Origin: Methanothrix soehngenii GP6
GTDB lineage: Archaea; Halobacteriota; Methanosarcinia; Methanotrichales; Methanotrichaceae
Length of the DNA stretch: 64,000 bases
Assembly: GCF_000204415.1 (NCBI RefSeq)
Contig: NC_015416.1
Coordinates: 682,001 to 746,000, forward strand
Reading direction: 5' to 3'
Within the stretch, counting starts at the first letter, position 1, and every line of letters starts with the position of its first letter. The position numbers and the translations under genes are program-made. The notes under the pieces are model-generated. The model had not been told where the DNA came from, ran no database searches, and worked only from the letters and a program-made list of their open reading frames with translations. This document shows positions 45,751-55,063 of the stretch, in pieces.

Positions 45751-48027
45751 TCAAGCGTATATATCAGCTCTCTCTACCTCTCTGGAGGCCTTCTTGCGCA
45801 GCTCCCTGGCCATTGATGAATAGTATTTCATCGTATCCGCAGTCACCGAGGGCCCAATCTCCTCTAAGGCGGCAAGGAAATGCTTCTGGCTGATCCTGGT
45901 GGCGGCCATATCCTCCCTGAGGGCCAGGCGCCCGGCCTTTCTGACCAGAGAAGCGATGTCTGCGCCCGTATACTGATCAGTCTGCTCGAGCAGCTCCTCG
46001 ACGTCGATATCATCTGCCAGGGGCGACTTTTTCAGATGGACCTGGAAGATCTTGCGCCGGGACTCGCGGTCCGGCACGGGCACCAGTATCAGCTCATCGA
46101 ACCTTCCCGGCCTGAGAAGAGCAGGATCGATGATATCCGGCCGGTTGGTCGCTCCGATCACCACCACTCCGTGCAGCTCCTCCAGGCCGTCTATCTCGCT
46201 TAGAAGCTGGTTGACTATCCTCTCGGTGACATGGGGCTCGCCCATCGCTCCCCCTCTGACGGGGACCAAGGCATCCAGCTCGTCTAAGAATATGATGGAA
46301 GGAGCAACCTGCCTCGCCTTCCTGAATATCTCTTCTACTCTCTTCTCGCTCTCTCCGTACCACTTGGACAGCAGTGCGCTCCCTTTGACGGTTATGAAGT
46401 TCGCCTCGCTCTCATTGGCCACCGCTTTTGCCAGCATGGTCTTTCCCGTGCCCGGCGGGCCGTAGAGCAGGATTCCCTTGGGGGCATCAATGCCCAGGCG
46501 CTGGAAGCTTTCCGCATTGCGCAGCGGCCATTCAACTGCTTCCACCATCAGATCCTTGACCCTCTCCAGGCCACCTATGTCCTCCCAGCTCACATTGGGG
46601 ACCTCCACCAGGATCTCTCTCATCGCCGAGGGCTGAATCTCCCGCAGGGCGGCCTCGAAGTCGCTCTTCTGCACTATGAGCCGGTCCAAGATCTCCTTGG
46701 GAATGGTGGGCTCGTCCAGATCGATCTGTGGCAGGATACGCCGCAGGGCGTTCATCGCCGCCTCACGGCTGACCGCAGCGATGTCCGCTCCCACGAAGCC
46801 GTAGGTCTCTATTGCATAGTCCTCCAGGACCACGTCCTCGTGCAGGGGCATGCCCCGGGTATGGATCTGGAAGATCTCCAGCCTTCCTTCCATATCCGGA
46901 ACGCCCAGCTCGATCTCCCGGTCGAACCTTCCCGGCCGGCGCAGTGCCATGTCCAGGGCCTCGGGACGGTTGGTTGAGCCGATGACTATGACGTTCTTCC
47001 TCTCCTTCAGCCCGTCCATGAGAGATAAGAGCTGAGCTACCACCCTCCGTTCCACCTCTCCAGTGACATCTCCTCTCTTGGGGGCGATGGAGTCCAGCTC
47101 GTCTAAGAAGATGATGGCGGGAGTGTTCTTCTCCGCCTCCTCGAACAGGTCTCTGAGGGCTTTCTCGCTCTCCCCATAGTACTTGGACATGATCTCCGGG
47201 CCGTTGATGCTTATGAAGTAGGCGTCGCTCTCATTGGCCACTGCCTTGGCCAGCATGGTCTTTCCCGTGCCGGGCGGGCCGTGCAGCAGCACTCCTTTGG
47301 GCGGATCGATGCCCAGGCGGTCGAAGAGCTCTGGATGCTTCAGCGGAAGCTCAATCATCTCCCGGACCTTGGTTATCACCGGCTTGAGGCCGCCGACGTC
47401 CTCGTAGACCACTGAGGGCACGGAGCGTTCAGGCGTCTCCACCGCCTGGGGCAGGAGCTCTATGTCCGTCCCCTCGGTGATCTTGACGATTCCGCCCGGG
47501 CTGGTGGAGACCACCCGGAGCTTGATCTCCCCCAGGCCAAAGGCCTGAGCACCAAGAAAGCCCCGGAAGATCTCCTCGAACATGGTCTCCCTGCCCATGG
47601 AATCGGTGGGGGGCTTTCTCACGCTGGTGGTGGAGATGACATCGCCTCTTAATAGCGGTCGGCCGTTGAAGACCTTGGTGAGGACATCGCCCGGGGCGAA
47701 GATCTGCATGCCCTGGGTGACGGGGGCCAGCGTTACATGCTTGGCCTCTTCCCAGGTCGCCCTCTTGACCTCTACATACTGACCGATGCTTGTTCCGGCA
47801 TTGGATCGAATTAGACCGTCCATTCTGATCATGTCGATGCCCTGGTCCTGAGTGTAGGCGCTCACGGCCAGAGCAGCTGTGGGTCGCGATCCGATTATCT
47901 CCACTACATCCAGGGGACGGATGCCGATTCGTTCCATGAACTCGTCGCCCATCCTGACAATGCCCTTTCCTACATCGCCCTGATTGGCCTCAGATGCCTT
48001 CAGCCTAACGGTTTCTCCTTCGGTCAT
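45751..48027 (-). CDS. cdc48: CDC48/VAT-type AAA ATPase
   Basis: This 758-aa protein has an N-domain (residues 1-185: double-psi barrel and 4-stranded cap). Two AAA modules follow, each with Walker A ([19 protein letters not shown] and [19 protein letters not shown]), Walker B ([12 protein letters not shown] and [12 protein letters not shown]) and an Arg-finger region (RRPGRFD, LRPGRFD). It unfolds ubiquitin-like-tagged or damaged proteins for the proteasome. No transmembrane segments. The length is normal. Confidence 0.97.
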   Translation of the reverse strand: MTEGETVRLKASEANQGDVGKGIVRMGDEFMERIGIRPLDVVEIIGSRPTAALAVSAYTQDQGIDMIRMDGLIRSNAGTSIGQYVEVKRATWEEAKHVTLAPVTQGMQIFAPGDVLTKVFNGRPLLRGDVISTTSVRKPPTDSMGRETMFEEIFRGFLGAQAFGLGEIKLRVVSTSPGGIVKITEGTDIELLPQAVETPERSVPSVVYEDVGGLKPVITKVREMIELPLKHPELFDRLGIDPPKGVLLHGPPGTGKTMLAKAVANESDAYFISINGPEIMSKYYGESEKALRDLFEEAEKNTPAIIFLDELDSIAPKRGDVTGEVERRVVAQLLSLMDGLKERKNVIVIGSTNRPEALDMALRRPGRFDREIELGVPDMEGRLEIFQIHTRGMPLHEDVVLEDYAIETYGFVGADIAAVSREAAMNALRRILPQIDLDEPTIPKEILDRLIVQKSDFEAALREIQPSAMREILVEVPNVSWEDIGGLERVKDLMVEAVEWPLRNAESFQRLGIDAPKGILLYGPPGTGKTMLAKAVANESEANFITVKGSALLSKWYGESEKRVEEIFRKARQVAPSIIFLDELDALVPVRGGAMGEPHVTERIVNQLLSEIDGLEELHGVVVIGATNRPDIIDPALLRPGRFDELILVPVPDRESRRKIFQVHLKKSPLADDIDVEELLEQTDQYTGADIASLVRKAGRLALREDMAATRISQKHFLAALEEIGPSVTADTMKYYSSMARELRKKASREVERADIYA

Positions 48028-48190
48028 TTCTCTTATGCACCTGCTTATCTGATCAGTATTGGGGTTTCTATTTTTTAAGTAGTTTGCTATCTTGAGTTAG
48101 AGTCCATATTGGCTGGCAATTCTCTCTTATTCCAGGGAGATGACCATAATAGTTGGAGCCTATTTGCAGAAATCTCTTATTCCAGAGGTC
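48028..48190. other. Upstream region of cdc48
   Basis: AT-rich bases around 48065-48080 (TTTCTATTTTTTAAG on the plus strand) may hold the cdc48 promoter. No gene is seen up to the epimerase remnant. Confidence 0.4.
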
Positions 48191-48191
48191 T

Positions 48192-48651
48192 GTAAATGAT
48201 CTCCTGGCCTCCAATGCGGCCAATATCGATGGCGCCTTGAATAATCCTTTTCGCAGCCAGGGATTGCGGGGCTAAAAAGTTGGTGTACGCATCATCTTCC
48301 GCCGTTTACGGAGATGAGCCTGCGCGGGCCCAAGCGCAAGGACCTGATGCCCGATCCACTGTATCCTTATGCTGCGGGCAAGATCACAGGCGAATATTAT
48401 GCTAGGGTCTCTCTGGGCTCTATGGATTAAGGACGGTATGCCTGCGATTTTTTAGTGTTTATGGGCCCAGGCAGGATCCGGCTTCAGAGTATTCGGCTGT
48501 CGATTCCCATTTTCATCTTCGTGGGACTTGGATTGGGTTGATGTACGAGAAGCCAAGGCCGGGGGACATCCAGGATTCTCTAGCGGATATATCCGCGGCA
48601 AGAAATGAACTTGGATACGAGCCCGGAATACAGGCCTTATATCAGGGTTAA
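48192..48651 (+). pseudogene. NAD-dependent sugar epimerase remnant (middle and C-terminus)
   Basis: Translated pieces follow the order of UDP-glucose 4-epimerase-like proteins but in different frames. NDLLASNAANIDGAL (48195) comes first. AARDCGAKKLVYASSSAVYG with DEP (48255-48323) has the Ser-rich catalytic strand. PLYPYAAGKITGEYYARV (48350) has the YxxxK motif. PRPGDIQDSLADISAARNEL and GYEP (48553-48625) form the C-terminal nucleotide-sugar loop. The N-terminal Rossmann segment is absent here; a matching one occurs at 50286. Intact enzymes make UDP-galactose or related sugars for surface glycans. Confidence 0.78.
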
Positions 48652-48703
48652 AGGAGACTGTGGTTGGTTTAGGGGATGACAGAGAAAAGAAGCATAATTC
48701 AAA

Positions 48704-49303
48704 TCAGGACATGCCCAGACGCTCTTTTATCGCCCGGATATCGGCCTGCACCAGCCTGAATTGCGCTGCGTATCCCGGCTGGATATCCTCTCTCATGCCT
48801 TTGATTTCTTCATGAATCTGAGGTATTATGTCGGTGTTCTTCCTTACAACTTTCATATCGCCCTTCATCTCTTTCATATCGCCCTTCATCTCTTTCATAT
48901 CACCCTTCATCTCTTTTATATCGCCCTTCATCTCTTTCATATCACCCTTCATCTCTTTCAGATCATCCCTCATATCCAATAGCAGCGGGATAGCCTTGTT
49001 TAGCTGGATTGCGGTGCAAACCTGGGCATATTCTCCTGTCTTCATGACATTGCTATTGGTATCCTCAAATACGATGCTCGATACCAGGGAGTGCTCCGGC
49101 CTTTGGCTCTCTGCTAGCTTCTTGAAGGCTGCAATTGCTTCTTCATTTCCCTCGATCAGGGCCACTACCTGCTGTTCATTTCCCTTCATAGTATTGCGGG
49201 CGTTGAAACCATCCAGACCCTGGTCTATGGCACTGGTCATGAGAAAATATCTGTAGCCCACGTTGTGCACGTTTTCGCCGGTGATTGTGACTTTTAGCTT
49301 CAT
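48704..49303 (-). CDS. Acylphosphatase-domain protein with heptad-repeat tail (1)
   Basis: This 199-aa protein has residues 1-95 resembling an acylphosphatase fold, with the N-terminal strand MKLKVTITGENVHNVGYRYF in place of the usual GxVQGVGFR loop. Next come a short linker (AIPLLLDMRDDL) and about six perfect heptads of KEMKGDM/KEMKGDI, which predict a coiled coil. A helical C-terminus follows. ATG at 49303 begins the fold, with an in-frame ATG 15 nt upstream. Asn at the substrate position is not obvious, so catalysis is uncertain. Confidence 0.75.
   Translation of the reverse strand: MKLKVTITGENVHNVGYRYFLMTSAIDQGLDGFNARNTMKGNEQQVVALIEGNEEAIAAFKKLAESQRPEHSLVSSIVFEDTNSNVMKTGEYAQVCTAIQLNKAIPLLLDMRDDLKEMKGDMKEMKGDIKEMKGDMKEMKGDMKEMKGDMKVVRKNTDIIPQIHEEIKGMREDIQPGYAAQFRLVQADIRAIKERLGMS
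48850..48965 (-). repeat. 21-bp tandem repeat encoding heptads
   Basis: CTTCATCTCTTTCATATCRCC recurs every 21 bp on the plus strand within the preceding gene. Each unit encodes seven residues. It is coding, not a CRISPR array. Confidence 0.9.
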
Positions 49304-49466
49304 GCTATCCATAAACATATTGCTTGAACTATTTGGCAGTTTCGCTGATCTTCATAATTGCTTATATCTTTGTATTGTCTTCATGCGGTTGCTCTCGAAT
49401 ATCTCAACACTTTTCAGCTTTTATCATGAATGGGCATTCAACTGGGGGATGATTCAGAGATTAAGG

Positions 49467-49865
49467 CTAAAGCTGCGATTCATCCAATCCAATGCAACTG
49501 CAGGCTGAGCAGCCTTCGCATTCGCCATAGAGCAGTTGATCTTTCAGTGAGGCATATTCTGAATTGGTTATCGATCCGGAATTGAGCAAATATCTATAAT
49601 GCTGCAGCTTTTGGACCTTTTCGTTAATCTCCCTCAAATACTCCGGGTTATCCAAATCGCCCAGCTTTCTGGGAAGCAAAAAGCGTCTATTGCTTGAACT
49701 CCATAGCTCTGGTTCGATGATTCTGATGGTTCTCAGAAGGGTAGCAAGATCAGCACCTAAGTTATCTGCAATTATTCTCATGATTTTTCTGCCCCCAAAT
49801 TTCAGGTAAGTATCGTTGATCCCAATTAAAAACCTTTCCCCGTCTGGATGATTGATCCAAGACAA
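49467..49865 (-). CDS. Uncharacterised protein with SHOCT-like segment
   Basis: This is a 132-codon frame starting at TTG 49865; an internal ATG at 49781 is an alternative. The C-terminal third (YRYLLNSGSITNSEYASLKD) resembles the short SHOCT helix pair, and the end is Cys-rich (GECEGCSACSCIG). The function is unknown and the start uncertain. Confidence 0.5.
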   Translation of the reverse strand: MSWINHPDGERFLIGINDTYLKFGGRKIMRIIADNLGADLATLLRTIRIIEPELWSSSNRRFLLPRKLGDLDNPEYLREINEKVQKLQHYRYLLNSGSITNSEYASLKDQLLYGECEGCSACSCIGLDESQL

Positions 49866-50285
49866 GATAGCAAGAAAATGGTGGTTAGTTGATTAAATTT
49901 TTCCAAAAAATCGAAAAAATAAATGGATAATGACTATTAAGAAAATTTCATACTCGTCGACAGCTATGCATTCATGTTCTGACAAGAAATAATATTTAAT
50001 TTTCTCTTTTATAATGCGAAAAGATATTGAATAAAGGATTGAGCGAAGACTGGATTGTTCGCATAGCTGCTCTTTAGGCCTCTGTGGTTCCGTCCGTTAG
50101 TTTGCAGCCCCGGCACCGTGCACTGCAACCGCAAAACCACACAGAAGCAGAGGACAAAAAAAGCGGAATTAAACCACAAAGAACACAAAGATCACAAAGG
50201 ACGCGCAAAGCCCGGTCTTTTTGACCTCCAATTCATGATACCGATTTGATGACATATCAATAAGAATCAAAAAAGATATCAATTA
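49866..50285. other. Intergenic region with dispersed repeats
   Basis: It contains AT-rich sequence up to 50050, a copy of repeat family C (50079-50154) and a fragment of repeat family B (AACCACAAAGAACACAAAG, 50173-50191). No gene. Confidence 0.6.
50079..50154. repeat. Dispersed palindromic repeat, family C, copy 1
   Basis: It starts CCTCTGTGGTTCCGTC and ends AAACCACACAGAAGCAGAGGA, so the ends are inverted, with TTTGCAG and CTGCAA arms inside. A second copy lies at 55752-55817. Confidence 0.7.
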
Positions 50286-50375
50286 ATGAAAGCACGGGTC
50301 AGGGGAGGAGCAGGAGTCATCGGCTCTAATTTGGTATGGGCGCTGGTTGGCCAGGGCAGCGGATGCATTCGCAGC
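50286..50375 (+). pseudogene. N-terminal remnant of a sugar epimerase
   Basis: The ORF begins MKARVRGGAGVIGSNLVWAL, the GGAGxIGSNL Rossmann start of UDP-glucose 4-epimerase-like proteins, and loses similarity after about 25 residues (VGQG). It lies on the same strand as, but downstream of, the middle and C-terminal remnant at 48192-48651. Either one gene was rearranged or two were lost. Confidence 0.68.
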
Positions 50376-50460
50376 GCTGCGGGAGGAGGGACGCAGATCG
50401 CAATGTGCGCGGCGATATAGGTGACCACTCCCACCAATAAATTGGCGGGCATCTAGGCTT
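50376..50460 (-). ncRNA. Candidate omega RNA / right-end RNA of TnpB
   Basis: TnpB guide RNAs overlap the 3' end of tnpB and the right end of the element. The region just after the TnpB stop has a GC-rich stem (CCCACCAA/TTGGCGGG) consistent with the RNA scaffold. The call is by position and structure only. Confidence 0.4.
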
Positions 50461-51595
50461 TAGCCACAGACTGTAGCCCCAGTCTGAGAATGTTTATAGC
50501 GGCGTTATGGTCCCTGTCCAGAGTCAGACCACAGAAAGAACATCTGTGGACTCTTTCTGATAGATCTTTTTGAACCACTTGACCGCAACCAGAGCATATT
50601 TGAGATGTGCCATTGGGATTCACTAGTTCGACACGTTTACCGGCCCATTCTGCCTTGTAAGACGTGGTAGTTATCAGTTTGTTCCAAGCAGCATCTGTAA
50701 TATGCTTTGCAAGACAATGATTCTTGACCATGCCCTTGATATTCAAGTCTTCGAAGGCTATCAAGTCATAGGATTTAACCAGGGATATGGAGAGCTTTTG
50801 AACAAAATCATCCCTCTTGTTGGTAATTCTTTCATGAACCCTATGAACCACTTTTAAGGCTCTAGCCCTTTCCGGTGTTCCTTTTTCTGCATTTGATAGC
50901 TTTCTCTGAGCCTTTGCCAGAGCATTTTCTTCATGAACAAAGAATCTTGGATTATCTACCTGCTCGCCATTGGATAGGGTGATGAAGCTTTTTAAACCCA
51001 CATCAACGCCTATTGATAATCCCGTCTTAGGAAGAGGTTCATCTGGTTCAACTTCAACCAGGAAGGATACAAACCATTTCCCAGTAGGCATTCTTCTGAT
51101 ATTAAGCCTCTGGATTTCTCCATCTACAGCTCTATGAAGCTTGATCTTGATATGCCTCGACTTCGTCGAGGCTGCCATCGATGCAATCGTGGCATCTCCG
51201 ATCTTGGATAACCATAGTTTGCCAGGCTTCAGGGAAAAGCCTGATTGAGTATAGGTGAAGCTATCGTACCTGCCATAGCCCTTGAACCTGGGATATCCTG
51301 GGTTTTCTCCTGCCTTGACTCTTCGGAAGAAGGCTTGATAGGCCAAATCAACTCTTTTGACGACTTCCTGTAGAACCTGAGAATGGACTTGCTTCAATTC
51401 GGGCTTTTCTTCTTTCCATCCTGGCAAAAGCTTCTTGGTATCGTAATAGGAGAGAGATTTGCTTTCTTGCTCGTAAGCGTTCATCCTGATGGCTATTACT
51501 TCGTTATAGGTCCATCTGCAAAGCTCCAAGGCGTCATCCATCTTGGTTCTCTGAGATTTTGTAGGATAGATCCTATAGCGAAGCACCTTCAGCAA
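50453..51595 (-). CDS. tnpB: TnpB, RNA-guided nuclease of the IS605 element
   Basis: This 380-aa protein has an N-terminal helix-turn-helix (LKVLRYRIYPTKSQRTKMDD). The RuvC-like active site is intact: Asp in SIGVDVGLKSFITL, Glu in IAFEDLNIKGM and Asp in LDRDHNAAINIL. A CxxC...CxxC zinc finger (ICSGCGQVV, CSFCGLT) sits between the last two. TnpB is a transposon-encoded RNA-guided DNA nuclease, ancestor of Cas12. The full length and complete site suggest activity. It follows tnpA with a one-base gap. Confidence 0.94.
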   Translation of the reverse strand: MLKVLRYRIYPTKSQRTKMDDALELCRWTYNEVIAIRMNAYEQESKSLSYYDTKKLLPGWKEEKPELKQVHSQVLQEVVKRVDLAYQAFFRRVKAGENPGYPRFKGYGRYDSFTYTQSGFSLKPGKLWLSKIGDATIASMAASTKSRHIKIKLHRAVDGEIQRLNIRRMPTGKWFVSFLVEVEPDEPLPKTGLSIGVDVGLKSFITLSNGEQVDNPRFFVHEENALAKAQRKLSNAEKGTPERARALKVVHRVHERITNKRDDFVQKLSISLVKSYDLIAFEDLNIKGMVKNHCLAKHITDAAWNKLITTTSYKAEWAGKRVELVNPNGTSQICSGCGQVVQKDLSERVHRCSFCGLTLDRDHNAAINILRLGLQSVAKA

Positions 51596-51596
51596 A

Positions 51597-52007
51597 TCAC
51601 TTCACCTTTTGCATCTCTACATAGCGTTCTATTACATCTTTGGTCGCATCTCCACAGGTGCCAACATAATAAGACGGATTCCAGAGATGTCCATCCAAAA
51701 GCTGATCTCTTAGTTCAGGATGCTTTTCAAAGAGCTTCTTTGCCGTAATGCCTTTGAAGATCTTGGCAATGTTAGCAGGAGCAAATATAGGATGAGCCGT
51801 CACAAAGAGGTGAACGTGATCGGGCATAATCTCCTGATTGATCAATGTAATACCCTTCTGCTTTGCTATCAATTCATGCAACCAATGAAGGTCTTCGGCG
51901 ATTGAACCAATAAGAACCTTCCTTCGATACTTTGTTGACCATACGAAGTGGTAATACACATTATAGACGCATCCTCTTGCGCGTATCCAATGCCCTTGTT
52001 TATTCAT
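51597..52007 (-). CDS. tnpA: IS200/IS605 TnpA transposase
   Basis: This 136-aa HUH/Y1 transposase has the His-hydrophobe-His motif PDHVHLFVT and the catalytic Tyr in WNPSYYVGTCG. It cuts single-stranded left and right ends on the lagging strand. The length is normal. The start MNKQGHWIRARGCVY agrees with family starts. Confidence 0.94.
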   Translation of the reverse strand: MNKQGHWIRARGCVYNVYYHFVWSTKYRRKVLIGSIAEDLHWLHELIAKQKGITLINQEIMPDHVHLFVTAHPIFAPANIAKIFKGITAKKLFEKHPELRDQLLDGHLWNPSYYVGTCGDATKDVIERYVEMQKVK

Positions 52008-52150
52008 CCTGAACTATACATATAGTGACCATATGCATATATATCTATCGGTAGGCACGGGCTGTATCCCGCCTTTGAAAAAGCGGGGATTAGCCCTGAG
52101 TTCGTCCTAAATATATACCAAACATCTAGAACATAGAGGACGATTCAACA

Positions 52151-52537
52151 ATGATCCGGCTGGCGGCTTTCTTATCGGGCAGAGTGCCGGGGGTCGGATA
52201 CAGGGTTAAAGCAATCACTCTTGCCGATGAGATGGATCCGGCCGGCATTATCCAGGACCGCCTTGATAAGAGTGTTGGCAGTGTCCTGGTGATTGCTGAG
52301 GGAAAGAAGAAGGACGAATCTGAGTGGTTCACCTCAGCAATTGCAGTCAAGAACGCACTCATCCATGCGGATAATGTCGATGCCCAATACTCTCAGGGAT
52401 CAGGACAACACTCAGCTTTCCGGAAGATTGCAGGTCCAAAAGAGGTCAGAGAGCGTCTTCCTGATGGCGTCGAGATAGTCAACTACCGCTTCCTGAAGGG
52501 CGCGGCTTGCCTCTACGCAAAAAGTCGCGAGGCGTAA
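52151..52537 (+). CDS. Acylphosphatase-domain protein (2)
   Basis: This 128-aa protein starts MIRLAAFLSGRVPGVGYRVK, close to the canonical acylphosphatase loop GxVQGVGFR with the phosphate-binding Arg. It continues EGKKKDESEWFTSAIAVK and ends KGAACLYAKSREA. It has no heptad tail, but a possible detached coiled-coil fragment lies at 52793. A TATA element CTAAATATATACCAAAC at 52107-52123 sits right after the IS605 left end. Hydrolysis of acyl phosphates is the family activity; the role here is unknown. Confidence 0.72.
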   Translation: MIRLAAFLSGRVPGVGYRVKAITLADEMDPAGIIQDRLDKSVGSVLVIAEGKKKDESEWFTSAIAVKNALIHADNVDAQYSQGSGQHSAFRKIAGPKEVRERLPDGVEIVNYRFLKGAACLYAKSREA

Positions 52538-52639
52538 GGGTGGCTGACTCTTCATGCTGACTACACTGTGGCACATATTCGCGTGCTGGCACCCCAGGTA
52601 CGGGAGGAGAGGTTCATTTGTCATCTTATCACCTAGATC

Positions 52640-52800
52640 GGTTGCCCGATCTCATATGCCTCCGATACCGTGTCCCTGTATTTGCTTGTACGAGTCAGTT
52701 AAGCTGTTGTCTGTTCCTCGTCAAAACGAGGGGAAGTAAATAGCTTACGGGAGAGCCCAATTCCTCCCCACCCTGAAGGATGGGGACTCTTTGAGCAACG
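52640..52800 (+). mobile_element. Solo right end of an IS605-group element
   Basis: Hairpin CCTCG/CGAGG (52716-52731) is followed by GGGAGAGCCCAATTCCTCCCC and hairpin CCCCA/TGGGG (52766-52785). This is the layout of IS605-group right ends and TnpB guide-RNA scaffolds. No tnpB is attached, so it is a remnant or mini-element. The left limit is uncertain. Confidence 0.55.
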
Positions 52801-52990
52801 TGTTGAAGGAATGCAAATCGACATCAGGAGTCTTACTGTCAGCGTTGACAACCTGACTGACCTCACTGAGGAGAGCTTCGAAAACCTTAATACCACCACA
52901 AAGAATGGATTCGGGAACCTGGGCGGCAAGATGGACCAGACGCCAAACAGGCAGGAAGAGACCAATAGAGAAAGGACTAATCTGATGAAT
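52793..52990 (+). pseudogene. Coiled-coil fragment, possibly the lost tail of an acylphosphatase protein
   Basis: An open frame reads EQRVEGMQIDIRSLTVSVDN, then LTDLTEESFENLNTTTKNGF and GNLGGKMDQT. This heptad-like helix pattern recalls the tails of the other two acylphosphatase-domain proteins. It lies just after the solo IS605 end, suggesting the tail was severed. The link is inference. Confidence 0.4.
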
Positions 52991-53201
52991 ATGATGACAC
53001 CCCATATCCAACGGAGATCTCGCCAACTAGGCACAGAGCTTACAGAGACGTGATTGGGAGCATTTCTCACCGAAATGGCCTTAGCGATTAAACATGATGT
53101 CGAGCAGGACGGATAGCGGGATATAAGAGAACGCATGCATAGTGTGCCCAAAAGAGAAAACAAGCGAAGTGACAGCGAACCATGCAGGGTGTATACATAA
53201 A

Positions 53202-54116
53202 ATGAGCAAAGCCAATAAAATATATAATCATGCTTTGAACTTATCAAGAAGGAAGGCCTTCTTATTTTTTCAAAAAATGGGACTTCATTTGACACCAAAC
53301 CATTTCTACATCCCGATTCCTGACACGAGAAAGTTGAAAATGGATTTATGGAAAGAACCGTCGGACCTCAATGGTATTGATATCAACGAGGAGGAACAAA
53401 TTAAGCTTCTCGCGATGTTTTCCTCGAAATTTAAAGATGAATATGAAAAGATTCCCAGAGATAAAACATCGATTCCTCATCAATACTATTTAAATAATGG
53501 TGCTTTTGAATCGGTAGATGCTGAAATCTTGTATTGCATGATTCGACATTTTAAGCCCAGAAAGGTATTCGAGATAGGATCAGGATATTCAACCCTATTG
53601 GCCGCTCAAGCGGTTTTAAAAAATGAGGAAGAGGGTTATGATAATTGTGAGCTGATCGCCTTTGAACCTTATCCGAATGATACCCTGAAGTCTGGCTTTC
53701 ATGGACTTTCAAAGCTTGTTACTGCAAAAATTCAGGACGTTCCGTCGTGCAGGTTTAATGAACTAAATAAGAATGATATACTGTTTATCGACTCAAGCCA
53801 TGTATTGATGATTGGAAGCGATGTCCAGTACGAATATCTCAATATAATGCCAAAACTTAAAAAAGGGGTTTTGGTTCATATTCATGATATATTCTTGCCC
53901 GCGGAATATCCCAAAGAATGGATATTAGAGGACTTCAGATTCTGGAATGAGCAATATTTATTACAGGCATTTCTAATTTATAATCAGGCTTTTGAAGTAT
54001 TATGGATGGGAAACTACATGAACCTTATGCATTCTAATGAATTGGAGGCGGCTTTTAGTTCTTATAAGAAGGGGAAAATTTCTCCGGGGAGTTTTTGGAT
54101 GAGAAAGAAAATATGA
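53202..54116 (+). CDS. Class I methyltransferase (family 24-like)
   Basis: This 304-aa protein has VFEIGSGYSTLLAAQAV (SAM motif I), LIAFEPYPN (motif II), and DILFIDSSHVL plus VLVHIHDIFLP, the Asp/His metal-site-like pattern of methyltransferase family 24. Such enzymes often modify surface sugars, consistent with the epimerase remnants nearby. It has AT-rich codons unlike the core genome. ATG 53202 (MSKANKIYNHALNLS) is preferred; an upstream ATG at 53142 lacks support. Confidence 0.78.
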   Translation: MSKANKIYNHALNLSRRKAFLFFQKMGLHLTPNHFYIPIPDTRKLKMDLWKEPSDLNGIDINEEEQIKLLAMFSSKFKDEYEKIPRDKTSIPHQYYLNNGAFESVDAEILYCMIRHFKPRKVFEIGSGYSTLLAAQAVLKNEEEGYDNCELIAFEPYPNDTLKSGFHGLSKLVTAKIQDVPSCRFNELNKNDILFIDSSHVLMIGSDVQYEYLNIMPKLKKGVLVHIHDIFLPAEYPKEWILEDFRFWNEQYLLQAFLIYNQAFEVLWMGNYMNLMHSNELEAAFSSYKKGKISPGSFWMRKKI

Positions 54117-54312
54117 GAGACTCTTTGCTGTTTCCGATTATTTATTCCCGTAAAACCGCCATTATTCAAATTATCCTCCCCCATATAGTAGTACATTGTC
54201 CAACATGATGAAATTACGGTTAATTGAAGGCTATATCAGCCGTCACTGGATTGAGGTTATGAGAGATCGATCGATTAATTTTAAATCCAATTAAGGATAA
54301 TAGGATCTCGAT
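54117..54312. other. Intergenic, promoter of hicBA
   Basis: AT-rich sequence with CGATTAATTTTAAATCC around 54273 as a probable promoter element. No gene. Confidence 0.4.
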
Positions 54313-54573
54313 ATGTTTGCAGAATACATTCAAGCAGCTTTAGAGCGGGCCGAATATGAGGTAATGGAAGATGATGAGCCTGAGCCTTATTACGCTCATG
54401 TGCCAGATCTTCCTGGTGTATGGGCTACAGGCAGGACCTTCGAGGATTGTCGCAAGGAGCTAGTTTCCGTTATTGAGGGATGGATCGCTTTGAGGCTGAG
54501 ATTTGGAGATCCAATACCACCTATTGATAGCCATACGATAAATGCTTCCTCGGAGCCCATTTGCATTGTCTAA
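54313..54573 (+). CDS. hicB: HicB-type antitoxin
   Basis: This 86-aa protein contains PEPYYAHVPDLPGVWATG and RTFEDCRKELVSVIEGWI, the HicB partial RNase H-like fold. It precedes hicA, the reverse of Escherichia coli but common in archaea and cyanobacteria. It probably neutralises the toxin and represses the promoter. Confidence 0.88.
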   Translation: MFAEYIQAALERAEYEVMEDDEPEPYYAHVPDLPGVWATGRTFEDCRKELVSVIEGWIALRLRFGDPIPPIDSHTINASSEPICIV

Positions 54574-55063
54574 TAGACTTACTCCGGTTTCAAGGAGAGA
54601 GCTAATCAGGCGGCTAACTTGCATGGACTTCGAAGGTCCGTATCCCGGGGGAGACCACGAATACCTGGCGAGGAGTGGTATTTATGTGAGGATTCCAAAT
54701 CCACATCATGGTGAGGATATAAGTGTCAGGCTCTTATCCAGAATTTTGCGTGATGCCAAAATAAGCCGTAAGCTACTCCGGCCTGAAGACCGGAGCTTTC
54801 AGCAGCCCCGATCTGGTCTGTTCCAAAAATCAGAGACCAGATCGGACCTCCAGGCCAGCCTACATGCAGCGACGATCTGCAGAGGTCCCAGTCTTGCTGG
54901 AACATTGGCCTCAGATCTGCCAAAGACGGCTTCAAATCGTGTTTCGACCGCACCCTTTCGGGCAAGAGTCTGGCAGAGCCGTACAGGATCAGCATCAAGC
55001 GGTTTACCGCGTGGGTGCCTAAGATGCCCAAGTACAATACAGGAGATGGATTTGACATGTTAA
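54566..55063 (+). CDS. hicA: HicA-type toxin with extended, mini-element-derived C-terminus
   Basis: The HicA fold occupies residues 1-67: VSRRELIRRLTCMDFEGPYP, GGDHEYLARSG with the catalytic His, IPNPHHGEDISV and LLSRILRDAKISR. HicA usually ends here with a short tail. Instead the frame runs on about 95 residues through inserted IS605-like sequence (RPEDRSFQQPRSGLFQKS). Start TTG at 54566 overlaps the hicB stop. The mRNA-cleaving activity may or may not survive. Confidence 0.72.
   Translation: MSNRLTPVSRRELIRRLTCMDFEGPYPGGDHEYLARSGIYVRIPNPHHGEDISVRLLSRILRDAKISRKLLRPEDRSFQQPRSGLFQKSETRSDLQASLHAATICRGPSLAGTLASDLPKTASNRVSTAPFRARVWQSRTGSASSGLPRGCLRCPSTIQEMDLTC

Larger units (their letters stand above)
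50420..52105 (-). mobile_element. IS200/IS605-family element with tnpA and tnpB
   Basis: The order from the left end (right side here) is a hairpin CCCGC/GCGGG at 52068-52088, tnpA, tnpB, then a hairpin CCCACCAA/TTGGCGGG at 50430-50449. There are no terminal inverted repeats or target duplications, as expected for single-strand HUH transposition. Exact ends are uncertain by about 20 bp. It is flanked by the epimerase remnant and by the acylphosphatase gene 52151. Confidence 0.82.

Noticed and set aside
48850-48965. CRISPR-like run of short repeats
   Set aside because: The 21-bp units are contiguous with no unique spacers and encode heptads in frame.
52699-53298. 199-codon minus-strand frame rich in Ser and Leu
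   Set aside because: It is antisense to the coiled-coil fragment and the methyltransferase start, with no start signals or motif.
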